DNA of 64,000 nucleotides, from positions 62,001 to 126,000 of the forward strand of contig CAZYXV010000008.1 in the NCBI GenBank assembly GCA_964651475.1. The letters are read 5' to 3'. The DNA comes from JBGSMF01 sp964651475 (GTDB lineage Bacteria > Chloroflexota > Anaerolineae > Fen-1058). This document shows, one piece after another, positions 33,709 through 42,772 of the stretch. The first letter of the stretch is position 1, and every line of letters starts with the position of its first letter. Position numbers and translations under genes: made by a program. The notes beneath the pieces are model-generated. The model had not been told where the DNA came from, did not search any database, and worked only from the letters and a program-made list of their open reading frames with translations.

Positions 33709-35580
33709 TCAGTTTTCTGCCGGCAAAATGCACCGGAAACCAAAGTTGTCAACGAGAGTGTCCGGCTCGGTATCAAGGCGGCATGCCGCACGCATGCCAT
33801 CCCAGCTATGGTTCCAAGAGCCCCCACGCAGCACACGGGTCCGCCCGGCAGCCGGCCCAGCCGGGTTCTGCACAGGGGAGCGCACATAGTAGGCGCGGTT
33901 GTACCAGTCGGCGGTCCATTCCCAGACGTTGCCGGCCATGTCTAGCGCGCCATAAGGACTGGCCCCGGCCGGGTAGCTCCCCGCCGGCGCGGTGTATCGG
34001 TAGCCGTCATCGTAGGCAGTATCTCCCAAGTCTCCCCCGAAGCGCGAATCGCAATAGTTCAGTTTGGTCCCATCAAAGGCGTCGCCCCAGGGATAGAGTC
34101 GCCCGTCTGTGCCCCGCGCCGCCTTTTCCCACTGCGCCTCGCTGGGCAGGCTCCCCCCCGCCCAGGTGCAGTAGGCCGCGGCGTCGGACCAGGCGACCTG
34201 CACAACGGGATGGTCGTCCACAGCGTTGCTATCTGGGCCAAAGGGGTGCTGCCAGTTGGCGCCGTGCACTACTTCCCACTTTCCCGTACTTTCTGCATAG
34301 GCATAAGCCCTGCCCCCCTGTTCCGCGGTGGTGCGGTAGCCGGTCGCCCGAACAAAGGCGCGGAATTGGGCCACCGTCACCTCGGTGCGATCTACCCAGA
34401 AGGCGTCCAGGTAGACAGAGTGCTGCGGCTTTTCGTTGACATCAGCGGCCCTATCCTTATCATCCGAACCCATTAGGAATTCACCGGCCGGGATATAGAC
34501 CATAACCATGCCATCGGCAGGGCGGGTGCGGCTGGCACCCAGGGTGGGACTGACGGACTCTGGCGTAACTGCCGGTGGTATTGGTGTGTTGGCCGGAGAT
34601 CTAGTTACACGCAGCCCATCCAGGAAATTCAGCAGCAGGTTTTTAAACATGCCCCCATATTCTGTTTTGAATAGCTCGGTGCCGTGAACCGCGCCCGGAA
34701 AGACATAGAGTGTCTTGGGTTCCGGTGAGATCTCGTACAGAGAATACATATCAGGCACGATGATAGAGTCTCTGTCGGCAAAGACAAAGAGTTTAGGCAT
34801 AGTGGGACTGACGAGGTCTTGAGGATACTGTCGGGCATAGTTGCGGGGTTTGAAGCTGGCAAGAACGCCAAGCCCTACCAATTCTTCACGGAGCGCCGCG
34901 TTCATACAGGCCAGGCCGCCCATGCTGCCGCCTATACAGGCAATACGGCTGAAACCCCGCTCACGCAAAACCTCAATGGCCGCGCGCACATCCAGGCCTA
35001 GATCTCCCTCACCGGTAACACACTCGGACGGCTCGTAGCAGCGAAAGTTGAACGTGATGGCGCTGATTCCTCGACTGGCAATGGCTCTGGCAAAGGGATG
35101 CCAGTCTTGTTGATCATAGTCGCCCATATGAGCCAGCACAACGGCGAGATCCCCTTGGGCAAGAAACAAGGTACCGACAAGTTTGGCGCCATCCTCGGTG
35201 GTAAAGCTAATTTCTTCAACCTGAGGTATTTGTGTCGGCACGGGTATCGCAGTAGGGACAGGAACTAGTGTTGGAGTATTTGTCGGCTTGGGCCTGGCTG
35301 TAGGAAGGGGCGTCGGCGTTGCGGTCGGCGCGGGTATGGCGGTAGGGGAAGAGGTCGGCGCGGGTGTGACCGTAGGGAGGGTTGTTGGTGTTGGATTCAG
35401 TGCAAATGATGATGTGCCACAACCACTTGTGAGCAGTGCAACCAACGTCAAGATAACCACGTTCCCCAGGAGCTTGTCGGAGAGACGCTCCACACGTCGG
35501 GGACAGTGCGTGCGGGTTGCTGTAGATAATGCCGGCGCAGCAGCGCCGCCTGAATATATGGGAGAAGGATAATGGGTCAT
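33709..35580 (-). CDS. Lipoprotein with alpha/beta hydrolase fused to SUMF1/FGE-like domain
   Basis: This 623-residue protein starts at 35580, with GAGGA upstream; a longer frame to 35673 lacks support. A lipobox (LLTSGC) and a long Pro/Thr linker precede an alpha/beta hydrolase domain (about 120-335) with nucleophile GGSMGG, Asp in FADRDSII and His in GAVHGTE. A FGE-sulfatase-like domain fills 357-620 (VYIPAGEFLMGSDD, WEKAARGTDGRLYPWGD, DMAGNVWEWTADWY, RVLRGGSWNHSWDGMRAACR, NFGFRC). The paired catalytic cysteines of true formylglycine-generating enzymes are absent from the GGSW region, so this part is more likely a binding module. The pairing suggests a surface esterase or peptidase with a ligand-binding arm. 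Confidence 0.86.
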   Translation of the reverse strand: MTHYPSPIYSGGAAAPALSTATRTHCPRRVERLSDKLLGNVVILTLVALLTSGCGTSSFALNPTPTTLPTVTPAPTSSPTAIPAPTATPTPLPTARPKPTNTPTLVPVPTAIPVPTQIPQVEEISFTTEDGAKLVGTLFLAQGDLAVVLAHMGDYDQQDWHPFARAIASRGISAITFNFRCYEPSECVTGEGDLGLDVRAAIEVLRERGFSRIACIGGSMGGLACMNAALREELVGLGVLASFKPRNYARQYPQDLVSPTMPKLFVFADRDSIIVPDMYSLYEISPEPKTLYVFPGAVHGTELFKTEYGGMFKNLLLNFLDGLRVTRSPANTPIPPAVTPESVSPTLGASRTRPADGMVMVYIPAGEFLMGSDDKDRAADVNEKPQHSVYLDAFWVDRTEVTVAQFRAFVRATGYRTTAEQGGRAYAYAESTGKWEVVHGANWQHPFGPDSNAVDDHPVVQVAWSDAAAYCTWAGGSLPSEAQWEKAARGTDGRLYPWGDAFDGTKLNYCDSRFGGDLGDTAYDDGYRYTAPAGSYPAGASPYGALDMAGNVWEWTADWYNRAYYVRSPVQNPAGPAAGRTRVLRGGSWNHSWDGMRAACRLDTEPDTLVDNFGFRCILPAEN

Positions 35581-35677
35581 GTTTTCCTCACTTTTACAAT
35601 GGCCCGCCATTATTATGACATGGCCCAGCTTTGCATTTCGCCATAGAACATGATTGCGCCAGGGTAATAGCACTTGA

Positions 35678-37108
35678 TCAGGCTTTGCCAGACACGCGAA
35701 TCTTGTCCAACAATTCAGCCGCGGCGGCGTCAGTGGGTTCGATAGACAAGGCCTTCAAGAGAGTTGCTTCGGCTGACGTGGGGTTGCCTTGTTGGAGATA
35801 GAGTTTGGCCTGTTCAATGTACGATTCAATGTGCTCGGGAAAAGCGTGAATATTTAATCCCAGCACATCAATCGCCAGCTCAATCTTTTTGACCGACACC
35901 AACTGAATCACAAGGTTAGGAAGATCGTCTGCATCGAAGCCATAGTCCTGCGCGCCGCCGGCCTTGAGGTCGGCATAGCGCGCGTAGGCAGCCTGGATGC
36001 CTCCCTCCAACATCGCCTGGCTGATCGGCACCATCCACGACACCGTACCCGCTTGCGGTTTTTGTTCCAGCATAGCGGCCAACACGGCTCGTACCATTCG
36101 GCTGCGAGCAAAGGACTCTTGATTGGACAGGATGACGGCGGCCTGTCTTTTCTCGGGCAGGATGACCAGAAAGTCAGCCCACCCAAAGCCCATGCCGCCG
36201 TGGCTGACGGTTTTCACACCGCCAAAGTGCCCCAGAGTCCACCCCAATCCCATATCCTCATAAATGCTGGGGCGCGGCTGGCCCCAGTCGGCGACAGGCG
36301 TCCACATTTCTTTATAGCCAGATGGAGAAAGAATGCTGCGCCCCTGATAACTACCCTGGTTCAGGCAGGTCACCCCCCAATGGCACATATCCAGAATAGT
36401 CGAGTGCAAAAAGCTGGCAGGGGCATCCGCCCGGTGATAGGGATAGATAGGGCGGACACTCATTCCGGGCGTTCGAAGATGGGGAACGGCCAGCAAGTCA
36501 GGGGGGACCTCGGCCAATAAAAACGTGCTGTTCGACATTCCAGAAGGAATCAGGATGTGTTCCTTCATGGCGGCCTCAAACGATTGGCCCGAGACCTTGG
36601 CCATCATATCGCCCAGCACGTTGTAGGCGATATTGCTATAGCTGAATCGTTCACCCGGATTGGCTACCAGTTTTCTGTTGCGCAGGCCGCGAACGTAACG
36701 CTCGGCGGCTTGCTCATCAACTTCAGGGTGTGCCACCAATTCATCGTATTCGCTCTCATCCATATCCGGCATTCCAGAGGTATGGCTGAGGATTTGCCGA
36801 ATAGTGATGTGTGGATAGCGCTCGTCGTCCATCTGAAAATAGGGCAGGTAGTGGACGAGGGGAGCATCCAGATTTATTTTTCCACGTTCCGCCAGTTGCA
36901 CCACCGCCGTGGCGACAAAGCACTTGGAGACAGAAGCCACGCAGAAAATTGAATCAAGCGTCACGGGCGCCCCTGTTTCCAGGCTTTGAACGCCCCAACC
37001 CTTGGCATAGACGATCTCATCGTCTTGCACAATTCCGACCGCCAGCCCGGGTATTCCCCAGCGGGCGATGATTTCTTGAAGAACTGTATCGAGGTCACTT
37101 GTTTTCAT
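35678..37108 (-). CDS. Beta-lactamase-fold serine hydrolase with C-terminal TPR-like tail
   Basis: This 476-residue class C beta-lactamase-fold protein shows the SxxK motif as SVSK (Ser59, Lys62), YxN as YSN (Tyr157-Asn159) and a KTG-like HGG near residue 300. No signal peptide is seen with the start at 37108, which has GGAAC upstream. The longer frame to 37183 begins MHGRHPSTGSG, the translated product of a dispersed palindromic repeat, and is rejected. The C-terminal 100 residues look helical and TPR-like (AKLYLQQGNPTSAEATLLKALSIEP). Relatives include esterases, D-aminopeptidases and penicillin-binding-like proteins; the substrate is unknown. Confidence 0.86.
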   Translation of the reverse strand: MKTSDLDTVLQEIIARWGIPGLAVGIVQDDEIVYAKGWGVQSLETGAPVTLDSIFCVASVSKCFVATAVVQLAERGKINLDAPLVHYLPYFQMDDERYPHITIRQILSHTSGMPDMDESEYDELVAHPEVDEQAAERYVRGLRNRKLVANPGERFSYSNIAYNVLGDMMAKVSGQSFEAAMKEHILIPSGMSNSTFLLAEVPPDLLAVPHLRTPGMSVRPIYPYHRADAPASFLHSTILDMCHWGVTCLNQGSYQGRSILSPSGYKEMWTPVADWGQPRPSIYEDMGLGWTLGHFGGVKTVSHGGMGFGWADFLVILPEKRQAAVILSNQESFARSRMVRAVLAAMLEQKPQAGTVSWMVPISQAMLEGGIQAAYARYADLKAGGAQDYGFDADDLPNLVIQLVSVKKIELAIDVLGLNIHAFPEHIESYIEQAKLYLQQGNPTSAEATLLKALSIEPTDAAAAELLDKIRVSGKA

Positions 37109-37134
37109 TTCACTTGTTCCTTTGCGAATCATTG

Positions 37135-37216
37135 GTGTCAACTTTAGGCATCCTGAGCCTGTCGAAGGATGCCTTCCATGCACGGTTCGACAAGCTCACC
37201 GTGCTTAAGTTGACAC
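37135..37216. repeat. Dual-hairpin palindromic element with terminal inverted repeats
   Basis: Perfect 10-bp terminal repeats GTGTCAACTT (37135-37144) and AAGTTGACAC (37207-37216) enclose two hairpins. One has stem GCATCCT/AGGATGC and loop gagcctgtcga. The other has stem GCACGGT/ACCGTGC and loop tcgacaagctc. The loops are almost exact reverse complements, while the stems differ yet stay perfectly paired. The architecture resembles REP/BIME or MITE elements. Confidence 0.85.
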
Positions 37217-37231
37217 TAATGTTTGCGAATG

Positions 37232-37480
37232 TTAGCGCGTCAGCCTCCACAACGCGGCGAAAGCTGATCTTGTGGCGCGTCTAGTCGGTGCTGTTGGTGT
37301 TGCGCACATTGTCGGGCGTGCCGATCCAGATGGCGCCTGCTGCCTCAAGCCTCCACCCAAGCCGGTGCGTTTGAGCAGCAGGCCCCCGGCAATAAACATC
37401 GGCGGCACAAATACCGTGAGCACAACAAAACCGCGCTTGGCGACAAAGCTGTTGTTCCAGAGTGGAAGGCCTCCCAGAAA
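37232..37480 (-). pseudogene. Fragment of an unrecognised membrane protein gene
   Basis: The gap between the two serine hydrolase genes holds no intact gene apart from the repeat above. The minus strand has a short open stretch with one convincing hydrophobic segment (RGFVVLTVFVPPMFIAGGLLL) followed by low-complexity sequence, and no start with a ribosome-binding site. It reads like the end of a membrane protein gene that has lost its 5' part. The family was not recognised. Confidence 0.35.
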
Positions 37481-37506
37481 ATTGGTTTGTCATGAGCTTT
37501 TTCCTG

Positions 37507-38817
37507 TTATCCATCCATCGGCCAATCATATACTGAAGCGATGCTCAGCAATATCTCGAAACGCAGCAAGCTGCCACTGGCGCTGTTGACCATCACCACG
37601 GCGCCTTTCCCAATCTGCGGATAAAACCAGATGAGGCTGCACGAACCCCAGGTACCCCCTGGATGCCAGACGCCAGGCCCTTGGTTGGCGCTGTGCAGTT
37701 CCACTCCCAGGCCATACGCATCGCTGAGTGGCTCATCTAGAATCTCGATTTGAGGTGATAGCATCTGTTGAGCCATCTGTGGTGACAGGAGATGACCGGT
37801 TTCTCCCTGGTAGGCTTGCATGAGGTCAATCATGAAAACAGCCAGATCGCTTGGAGTGGTCCATAAACTGCCGGCGGCATGGAAGGGGAAATTGGCCCGC
37901 CCGCCTTGCACGGATTTCCCATCTAGAGTGTGTTCACTGGCAGAGAGGGCGCGTAAATCCTGTGGGAGAGGCTGATGATAACTGCTATGCGCCATACCTA
38001 AACGATCCAGTACAGTAGCCTGCATAAAATCCTCAAAAGGCTGACCAAGGCGATCCTCAACAAGCAGCTCCAGGATCGCATAGTCGGCATTGGCATAACG
38101 GTAGCCGGTTCCAGGCACTTGAACCACCCGCGTAGGCTCAATGCCATCCTCCGGCATTCCTTCTAAAAGCTGTTGGAGAGTGACGCCAGGCGCCTCATCT
38201 CCAAAGGTAATGTACGCGGGCATGGGATCGTCGGGGCCACGGTCGGTCAATCCATCTTTTAAACCGGCAGAATGGCTCAGCAAACGGCGAAGCGTGACCT
38301 TTTCTAGTCGGGTGTATTCATTCTCCGGCACTTGCCAGGACACGAGTCCGTTGTTCACGTCATCGTCCAGGTTCAAAAGGCCTTGCTCTACCAGAGTGAG
38401 AGTAGCCGCTGCCGAAACCGACTTTGCTACTGAGCCAGCATGGAACAGGGTCTGTGGCGTCACTGCCTCCTCCCCGCCGGCAACGCGCACCCCATAGCCT
38501 TTGACCCAGTCAAGTTTATACCCATCAATGACAGCAATGCTCACCCCCGGCGCCTGGTAATACCCCATCCGTTCCGCCAGGTCAAAAGTGCTGCCCCACT
38601 GCGGTTGGTTGTTTGCATCCATGCGCACAAGGCCGTTTTCCACCCGGGCGATGCGCTCATCCACGCTGTCAGATAAGGGGAGGGAGGGTTGCGGTGTCGC
38701 AGGTCGGGCGCAGCCAGTAAGTAATAGAAAGGTAGTGGTAAGGATTAGGATTTTCATTATTGCTCGGTCGCGAGTCTTTTCGTAAAACGTTGAAAATGAA
38801 TCTTTTGTACTGCTCAT
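37507..38817 (-). CDS. Beta-lactamase-fold serine hydrolase, lipoprotein
   Basis: This protein is about 436 residues long from the ATG at 38817 (GAGAG upstream); the ATG at 38757 would give a shorter signal peptide but lacks a ribosome-binding site. The lipobox is LLTGC. The class C-like domain shows SxxK as SVAK (Ser129, Lys132), YxN as YAN in YRYANADYAIL, and a C-terminal HPGGTWG in place of KTG. It is paralogous in fold to the upstream-transcribed serine hydrolase at 35678-37108, with low visible identity. Probable envelope esterase or peptidase. Confidence 0.84.
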   Translation of the reverse strand: MSSTKDSFSTFYEKTRDRAIMKILILTTTFLLLTGCARPATPQPSLPLSDSVDERIARVENGLVRMDANNQPQWGSTFDLAERMGYYQAPGVSIAVIDGYKLDWVKGYGVRVAGGEEAVTPQTLFHAGSVAKSVSAAATLTLVEQGLLNLDDDVNNGLVSWQVPENEYTRLEKVTLRRLLSHSAGLKDGLTDRGPDDPMPAYITFGDEAPGVTLQQLLEGMPEDGIEPTRVVQVPGTGYRYANADYAILELLVEDRLGQPFEDFMQATVLDRLGMAHSSYHQPLPQDLRALSASEHTLDGKSVQGGRANFPFHAAGSLWTTPSDLAVFMIDLMQAYQGETGHLLSPQMAQQMLSPQIEILDEPLSDAYGLGVELHSANQGPGVWHPGGTWGSCSLIWFYPQIGKGAVVMVNSASGSLLRFEILLSIASVYDWPMDG

Positions 38818-38879
38818 AGGCGATTTCTCTCTTGATTTGTAGGTCATGTCTATTCCCTGGCTTCCAGCATTGCCGTGTC

Positions 38880-40283
38880 TCATTGCTTCAGCGACCGCTT
38901 GTGTATTCCATACCCGGCGACCAGGACAACCAGGACCAGCACTGGCACGACTATCCAACCCCACTGTGAGCTGCGCGTGCCTTGGTCCTCCTGGGACGAG
39001 ACGGATGACTCGGCGGACGTTGGTTCCTGAGGGGCTGGGACCGTGTCAATCCTTCTGAAGGTGAACTCTTTTCCCTCAAACTTGAAGATCAGACGAGTCA
39101 CCCGCCCTGTCTCATCTTTGACGAATGTGAGCTCGTGGTAGACAAGAGGCTGATAATATCCCTCGAAAGCTATGTGGAAGAAACTGTTTTCTGATTGTGG
39201 CAGCAGCTCGCGTTTCCACGAGCCCGGGAGTTCTTCAAAGAGCCTGTCACCATCGCGAATCACTGCGAGAGGTGGGGAGGGATCCTTCAACTCGGCCGGT
39301 ACTTTATACTGCCCTACGTAGGTGTCATAGATGTTGGGATCTACATCGGTGACAAGCCTTTCCTCCAGCAGTTGGTCACGGCGTCGCATGGCGGGCTGGG
39401 CCCACTGCTCCGCGGCTTTATTTCTCGGAAACAGGGAAGATATCTCATAGTCGTGCTTACCCATAGCCAGTTCTTTGTTCAGATCGAGCACGACCACGTT
39501 GTCATAGTCGTGGAAGTAGTACAGATAGATGATGTCGTGTTTCAGGTCGTAGATGTTGGAGTAAAGCGTATGAGCCTGGCCTTCTTGATGTGTGGCGTCC
39601 AGGATGCCGCGAAAGAGATCAATGGATATCGAATCGGCGCTCTGCAGCATTTGTGTGGCGGTTTTGTATCGGCTGCAATAGATGTGCTCCGGGTCGGTCA
39701 GCGATTGGTAGAAATTGGTCGCCACTTGGTACCGACCTGTCCCACGGATGATTGCTAACGGTTCGACGATGGCCGAGTCGCCGGTGCTGTCGCCAAACAA
39801 CCACTGGTGGTCCCAGCGATCTGCCGCGTGGTACTGATCAAAAAGCTGTAGCACACATTCTACAGTGGCACATTCCGCCATTGCCTTGTCCACCAGGTTG
39901 CCCTGGAAAGCCAGCTTGTTTCCCCGGGGCACCTCCACCGTCCTGTCCACAGCCAGGCCATCGAAGAACAGCCCCTGGTCGTTCACACCGCCTTGGGGAG
40001 AAAAGTCCTCGTACCCAAAGTAGGCTCTTCCATATTCCCCTTCTTCTGAAGGCAAGAACCACACATAGGTGAAGGGATCAAAATAATCCTCATTGTTCCC
40101 GCCAAGTGCCAATTCACCATCTGAGGCATAAAAGACGGTGCAGCTCTGACCTGGACTCAACAGGGCCGAGTACTGCTCAAGGCTCTCCTGTGATTGCCTT
40201 CTAGCTCCATTCGATCCCTGACAGATGGCTGCGATGGACAGAATCACTACAAAGGTGAAGATTAGGATCGTTTTTTTCATCAT
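38880..40283 (-). CDS. Ntn-type Cys hydrolase (linear amide/acyltransferase-like), membrane-anchored
   Basis: This 467-residue protein has GGAGGA upstream of the ATG. An N-terminal signal peptide (about residues 3-22) is followed by the segment SCTVFYASDGELALGGNNEDY, which fits an N-terminal nucleophile hydrolase in which Cys48 becomes the catalytic residue, as in penicillin V acylase and C45-type acyltransferases. WLFGDSTGDSAIVEP and YQVATNFY also fit that family. A lower-complexity region and one C-terminal transmembrane helix (IVVPVLVLVVLVAGYGI, about 440-458) follow, so the enzyme is outside and anchored. The substrate is unknown; amide-linked signals or bile-acid-like amides are typical for the family. 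Confidence 0.7.
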   Translation of the reverse strand: MMKKTILIFTFVVILSIAAICQGSNGARRQSQESLEQYSALLSPGQSCTVFYASDGELALGGNNEDYFDPFTYVWFLPSEEGEYGRAYFGYEDFSPQGGVNDQGLFFDGLAVDRTVEVPRGNKLAFQGNLVDKAMAECATVECVLQLFDQYHAADRWDHQWLFGDSTGDSAIVEPLAIIRGTGRYQVATNFYQSLTDPEHIYCSRYKTATQMLQSADSISIDLFRGILDATHQEGQAHTLYSNIYDLKHDIIYLYYFHDYDNVVVLDLNKELAMGKHDYEISSLFPRNKAAEQWAQPAMRRRDQLLEERLVTDVDPNIYDTYVGQYKVPAELKDPSPPLAVIRDGDRLFEELPGSWKRELLPQSENSFFHIAFEGYYQPLVYHELTFVKDETGRVTRLIFKFEGKEFTFRRIDTVPAPQEPTSAESSVSSQEDQGTRSSQWGWIVVPVLVLVVLVAGYGIHKRSLKQ

Positions 40284-40532
40284 CTGTTTCCTCCGCTATT
40301 GCAAGTTCCGCCGCACCCCAGCTCAGCTCCGCTGGGTCCCAGGCTGCCTCCGCTGTGGGTCAGCGGGGCGGCCGCCTGCCCCATTGCCACTACGTAGAGT
40401 AGAAACAGAGCGCACCTTCCTGCCCCCGACCAGCGTGTTTCCCCATAACAGCGCGGCGGACGAGCCGCGCCTGCCCGCCCCCGCTGGCAAAATCCAACGG
40501 TACGCAAAGGCCGTCAGAGCTATCGGCTGGAA
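40284..40532. other. GC-rich intergenic repeat region
   Basis: This gap of about 250 bases has no convincing gene. It contains several short palindromes, including GCGCGGC-ggacga-GCCGCGC (40451-40470, perfect 7-bp stem) and repeated ctccgctg/cagcgg motifs near 40320-40370. It looks like repeat debris upstream of the Ntn hydrolase gene. A minus-strand frame of 75 codons here is rich in Arg, Gly and Ala and unlikely to be real. Confidence 0.45.
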
Positions 40533-40770
40533 GTGGTGTGCCGCTCCAGCAAGTGTTTGCATTTCTATTTCATTGATCCTGAATTGGGCTTTATGCATGT
40601 TCGCTTAAGGTTGGTTTTCATTTTAGCTTCAAGTATACATCAATGGCTTTCGCAAAAGACCTCCGAACGCGCTTGTACGATTCGCGCCCGGCTTTGCCAG
40701 CCGAAGCTCAACGCCGCAGCGCGCGCGTGTCGCGCTTGATCGCCCAACTGCACGGTCACGGCCTGATTGC
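40533..40770 (+). pseudogene. Internally deleted remnant of a conserved mobile-like gene
   Basis: Two plus-strand segments in different frames look like parts of one gene: SSKCLHFYFIDPELGFMHVRL (from about 40545) and DLRTRLYDSRPALPAEAQRR then SARVSRLIAQLHGHGLIAK (from 40643). I recall both motif types from one large family of often-repeated bacterial ORFs with a winged-helix-like end. The middle is missing and the 3' end is cut where the S9 peptidase stop occurs (40756). It is non-functional. Confidence 0.5.
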
Positions 40771-42753
40771 CAAAATGTACTTGTTCATCCAGTCAAGCAG
40801 CGCCCGGTTCTGAGCGCGGCGGAGGAGCGGTTTTCCCAAAATAGATCCAATGTGGGCGCTCGCAGGGAGGCGCAGCATCTCGACGACGCAGCCATTGGCC
40901 TTTAGCACAGTGTAGAACTGTTCCGACTGTTCCGCCGGGCAGCGATAGTCAGCCTCACCCTGAATCAATAACGTGGGGGTCGTGCAGCGGTGGGCATAGG
41001 TGATGGGCGAGCAACGCCGGTAAACCTCGGGGATTTCGTGCGGCTGCCCGCCTAATTCCTCGACGGCAAACCTGAGGCCGATGTCGCTGACACCGTAGAA
41101 ACTGGTCCAGTTGGTGAGCGGGTTTTCCGGCGCCGCTGCCTTGAAGCGGTCCGTTTGGCCCACAATCCAACAAGATAGATTCCCGCCAGCGGAGAGACCA
41201 CAACAGCCCAGGCGTTCCCCGTCGGCGAGGCCCTTCTCAATGGCGAAATCAACGCCGGCCATCAGGTCCTTATAGTCCAGGTTGCCCCAGTCGCCGATAA
41301 TCTGGGTAGCGAATTCATCCCCATAGCCCGTTGAACCCCGCTGGTTGACGAACAGCACCGCGTAACCCGCTCCAGCCAACATCTGAAAGTCTAAAGAAAA
41401 GATGTGACCAAAGCCAGAGTGTGGCCCGCTGTGGATATACAGAATGGTGGGATAGGGCGCTATGCCTGCAGGCGGCTTGAGGATCCAGCCTTCGACCTGG
41501 ACGCCGTCGGCACCAGGAAACAGCAGGCGCTCGGCGGCGGGGAGCTCCTTCTCAGCAAGCAAGTCGGCGTTGAGATGGGTAAGCTGTCGCTCGTTGGCCC
41601 CATCCACATTGGCGATGAAAAGATCGGCAGGATTATTGAGGGTGCTGATGGCAAAGAGCAAATGCTTATCGTCCAAGTCCTGGGCGAAAGAGGACCGCTC
41701 CCCCGACACCACCGGAGCCCAAGACTCGGGCCCCGTCAAGGAGATGCGATAGATCGGCACCGTCCCACCAGTTTGAACTCGTATGTACGCCGTCAGGCCA
41801 TCCTCAGCCACCAGGATTTTGGGCACAAACAGATTCTCCAATAGCGCCGGCATGTCGGGCCGCAGCCCCCCTCCCACTCCAAACTTGAGGTTCGCCGTAC
41901 GACATTCTGGCTCGCCCCCTTGTCTATCAACCACCCACAGGTCGCTCTTGGAACCGATAGGGCGGCCATGCGGCGTTCCACAAAAGACAATCCGCTCGCC
42001 ATCCGGCGGCCATGCGGCGGAGATGACCTGCCCCCAATCTCTGGTAATATCACGAACCTCTCCTTCCAGATTCACCGCCCTAAGCCGGCCAAGGAAAGCC
42101 GAGTGTGAATTGGGGGCCATTGACGCGATGAACAGGATTTCACGTCCATCCGGCGACCACCGCGGCGAGGCGTTCTGCCAGTCGTCATCCGTCAGTCGTT
42201 TGGGTTCTCCCCCCTCCGTAGAGGCTATGTAGATATCTTGCACTACATTATCCAGGTATCCCATTGTATCAAACCGGTAGATGTGGCGAGTAACTCGATA
42301 GGGTCTGTCCGGTTGGGGCGGATCTGTGGCTGGGCCGGCCGTAAAGGCAATGTACTTTCCATCGGGCGACCAGATGGGGCCTCCACCAACGCCCTGCTTG
42401 ACAGAGGTCAAAGCCCGGGCTTCCCCGCCATTCACCGGGATGAGATAGATCTGTGGCTTGTCCCCACGAGTCGAGAGGAAGGCGATCTGTTTGCCATCAG
42501 GAGACCACTGAGGATTTGAATCGCGGGCCAACCCTGCGGTGAGTTGGCGGGCGTCGCCTGTCTCCAACGACAGGAGCCAAATGGTGACGTATTCCTTTTC
42601 CTCCTCCACATTTGCCTTTGCCTGGCCTTTTTCTACGTGGGAAACGGCATAGGCAATCGTCTTGCCATCGGGTGACAGTTGCGCCCCCTGCAGAAATTTG
42701 AACCGGAACAAGTCATCCAGGTCAATCGTTTGTAGCGCTTGCTTCTCACTCAT
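40756..42753 (-). CDS. S9 family prolyl oligopeptidase-like peptidase
   Basis: This 665-residue protein starts at 42753 (GGAG upstream). The N-terminal 390 residues form a propeller with PD40-like blades (QLSPDGKTIAYAVS, NPQWSPDGKQIAFLS, RWSPDGREILFIA). The C-terminal alpha/beta hydrolase has the GLSAGG nucleophile (Ser521), Asp602 in EADYRCP and His634 in SAHIG, a complete triad. No signal peptide is visible, so it is probably cytoplasmic. It resembles acylaminoacyl-peptidases and should cleave short or N-blocked peptides. The last codons overlap a decayed plus-strand gene. Confidence 0.93.
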   Translation of the reverse strand: MSEKQALQTIDLDDLFRFKFLQGAQLSPDGKTIAYAVSHVEKGQAKANVEEEKEYVTIWLLSLETGDARQLTAGLARDSNPQWSPDGKQIAFLSTRGDKPQIYLIPVNGGEARALTSVKQGVGGGPIWSPDGKYIAFTAGPATDPPQPDRPYRVTRHIYRFDTMGYLDNVVQDIYIASTEGGEPKRLTDDDWQNASPRWSPDGREILFIASMAPNSHSAFLGRLRAVNLEGEVRDITRDWGQVISAAWPPDGERIVFCGTPHGRPIGSKSDLWVVDRQGGEPECRTANLKFGVGGGLRPDMPALLENLFVPKILVAEDGLTAYIRVQTGGTVPIYRISLTGPESWAPVVSGERSSFAQDLDDKHLLFAISTLNNPADLFIANVDGANERQLTHLNADLLAEKELPAAERLLFPGADGVQVEGWILKPPAGIAPYPTILYIHSGPHSGFGHIFSLDFQMLAGAGYAVLFVNQRGSTGYGDEFATQIIGDWGNLDYKDLMAGVDFAIEKGLADGERLGCCGLSAGGNLSCWIVGQTDRFKAAAPENPLTNWTSFYGVSDIGLRFAVEELGGQPHEIPEVYRRCSPITYAHRCTTPTLLIQGEADYRCPAEQSEQFYTVLKANGCVVEMLRLPASAHIGSILGKPLLRRAQNRALLDWMNKYILAIRP

Positions 42754-42772
42754 AGATCGCTCCAAGTTGAGA

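Noticed and set aside
35466..35520. Possible repeat shared with 31505-31560 (ctctccgacaagct)
   Set aside because: Only about 14 bases match well; chance similarity or distant relation to the tcgacaagctc repeat cannot be told apart.
37109..37183. Upstream start for the serine hydrolase beginning MHGRHPSTGSG
   Set aside because: That stretch is the translation of the dual-hairpin repeat; the ATG at 37108 has its own ribosome-binding site.
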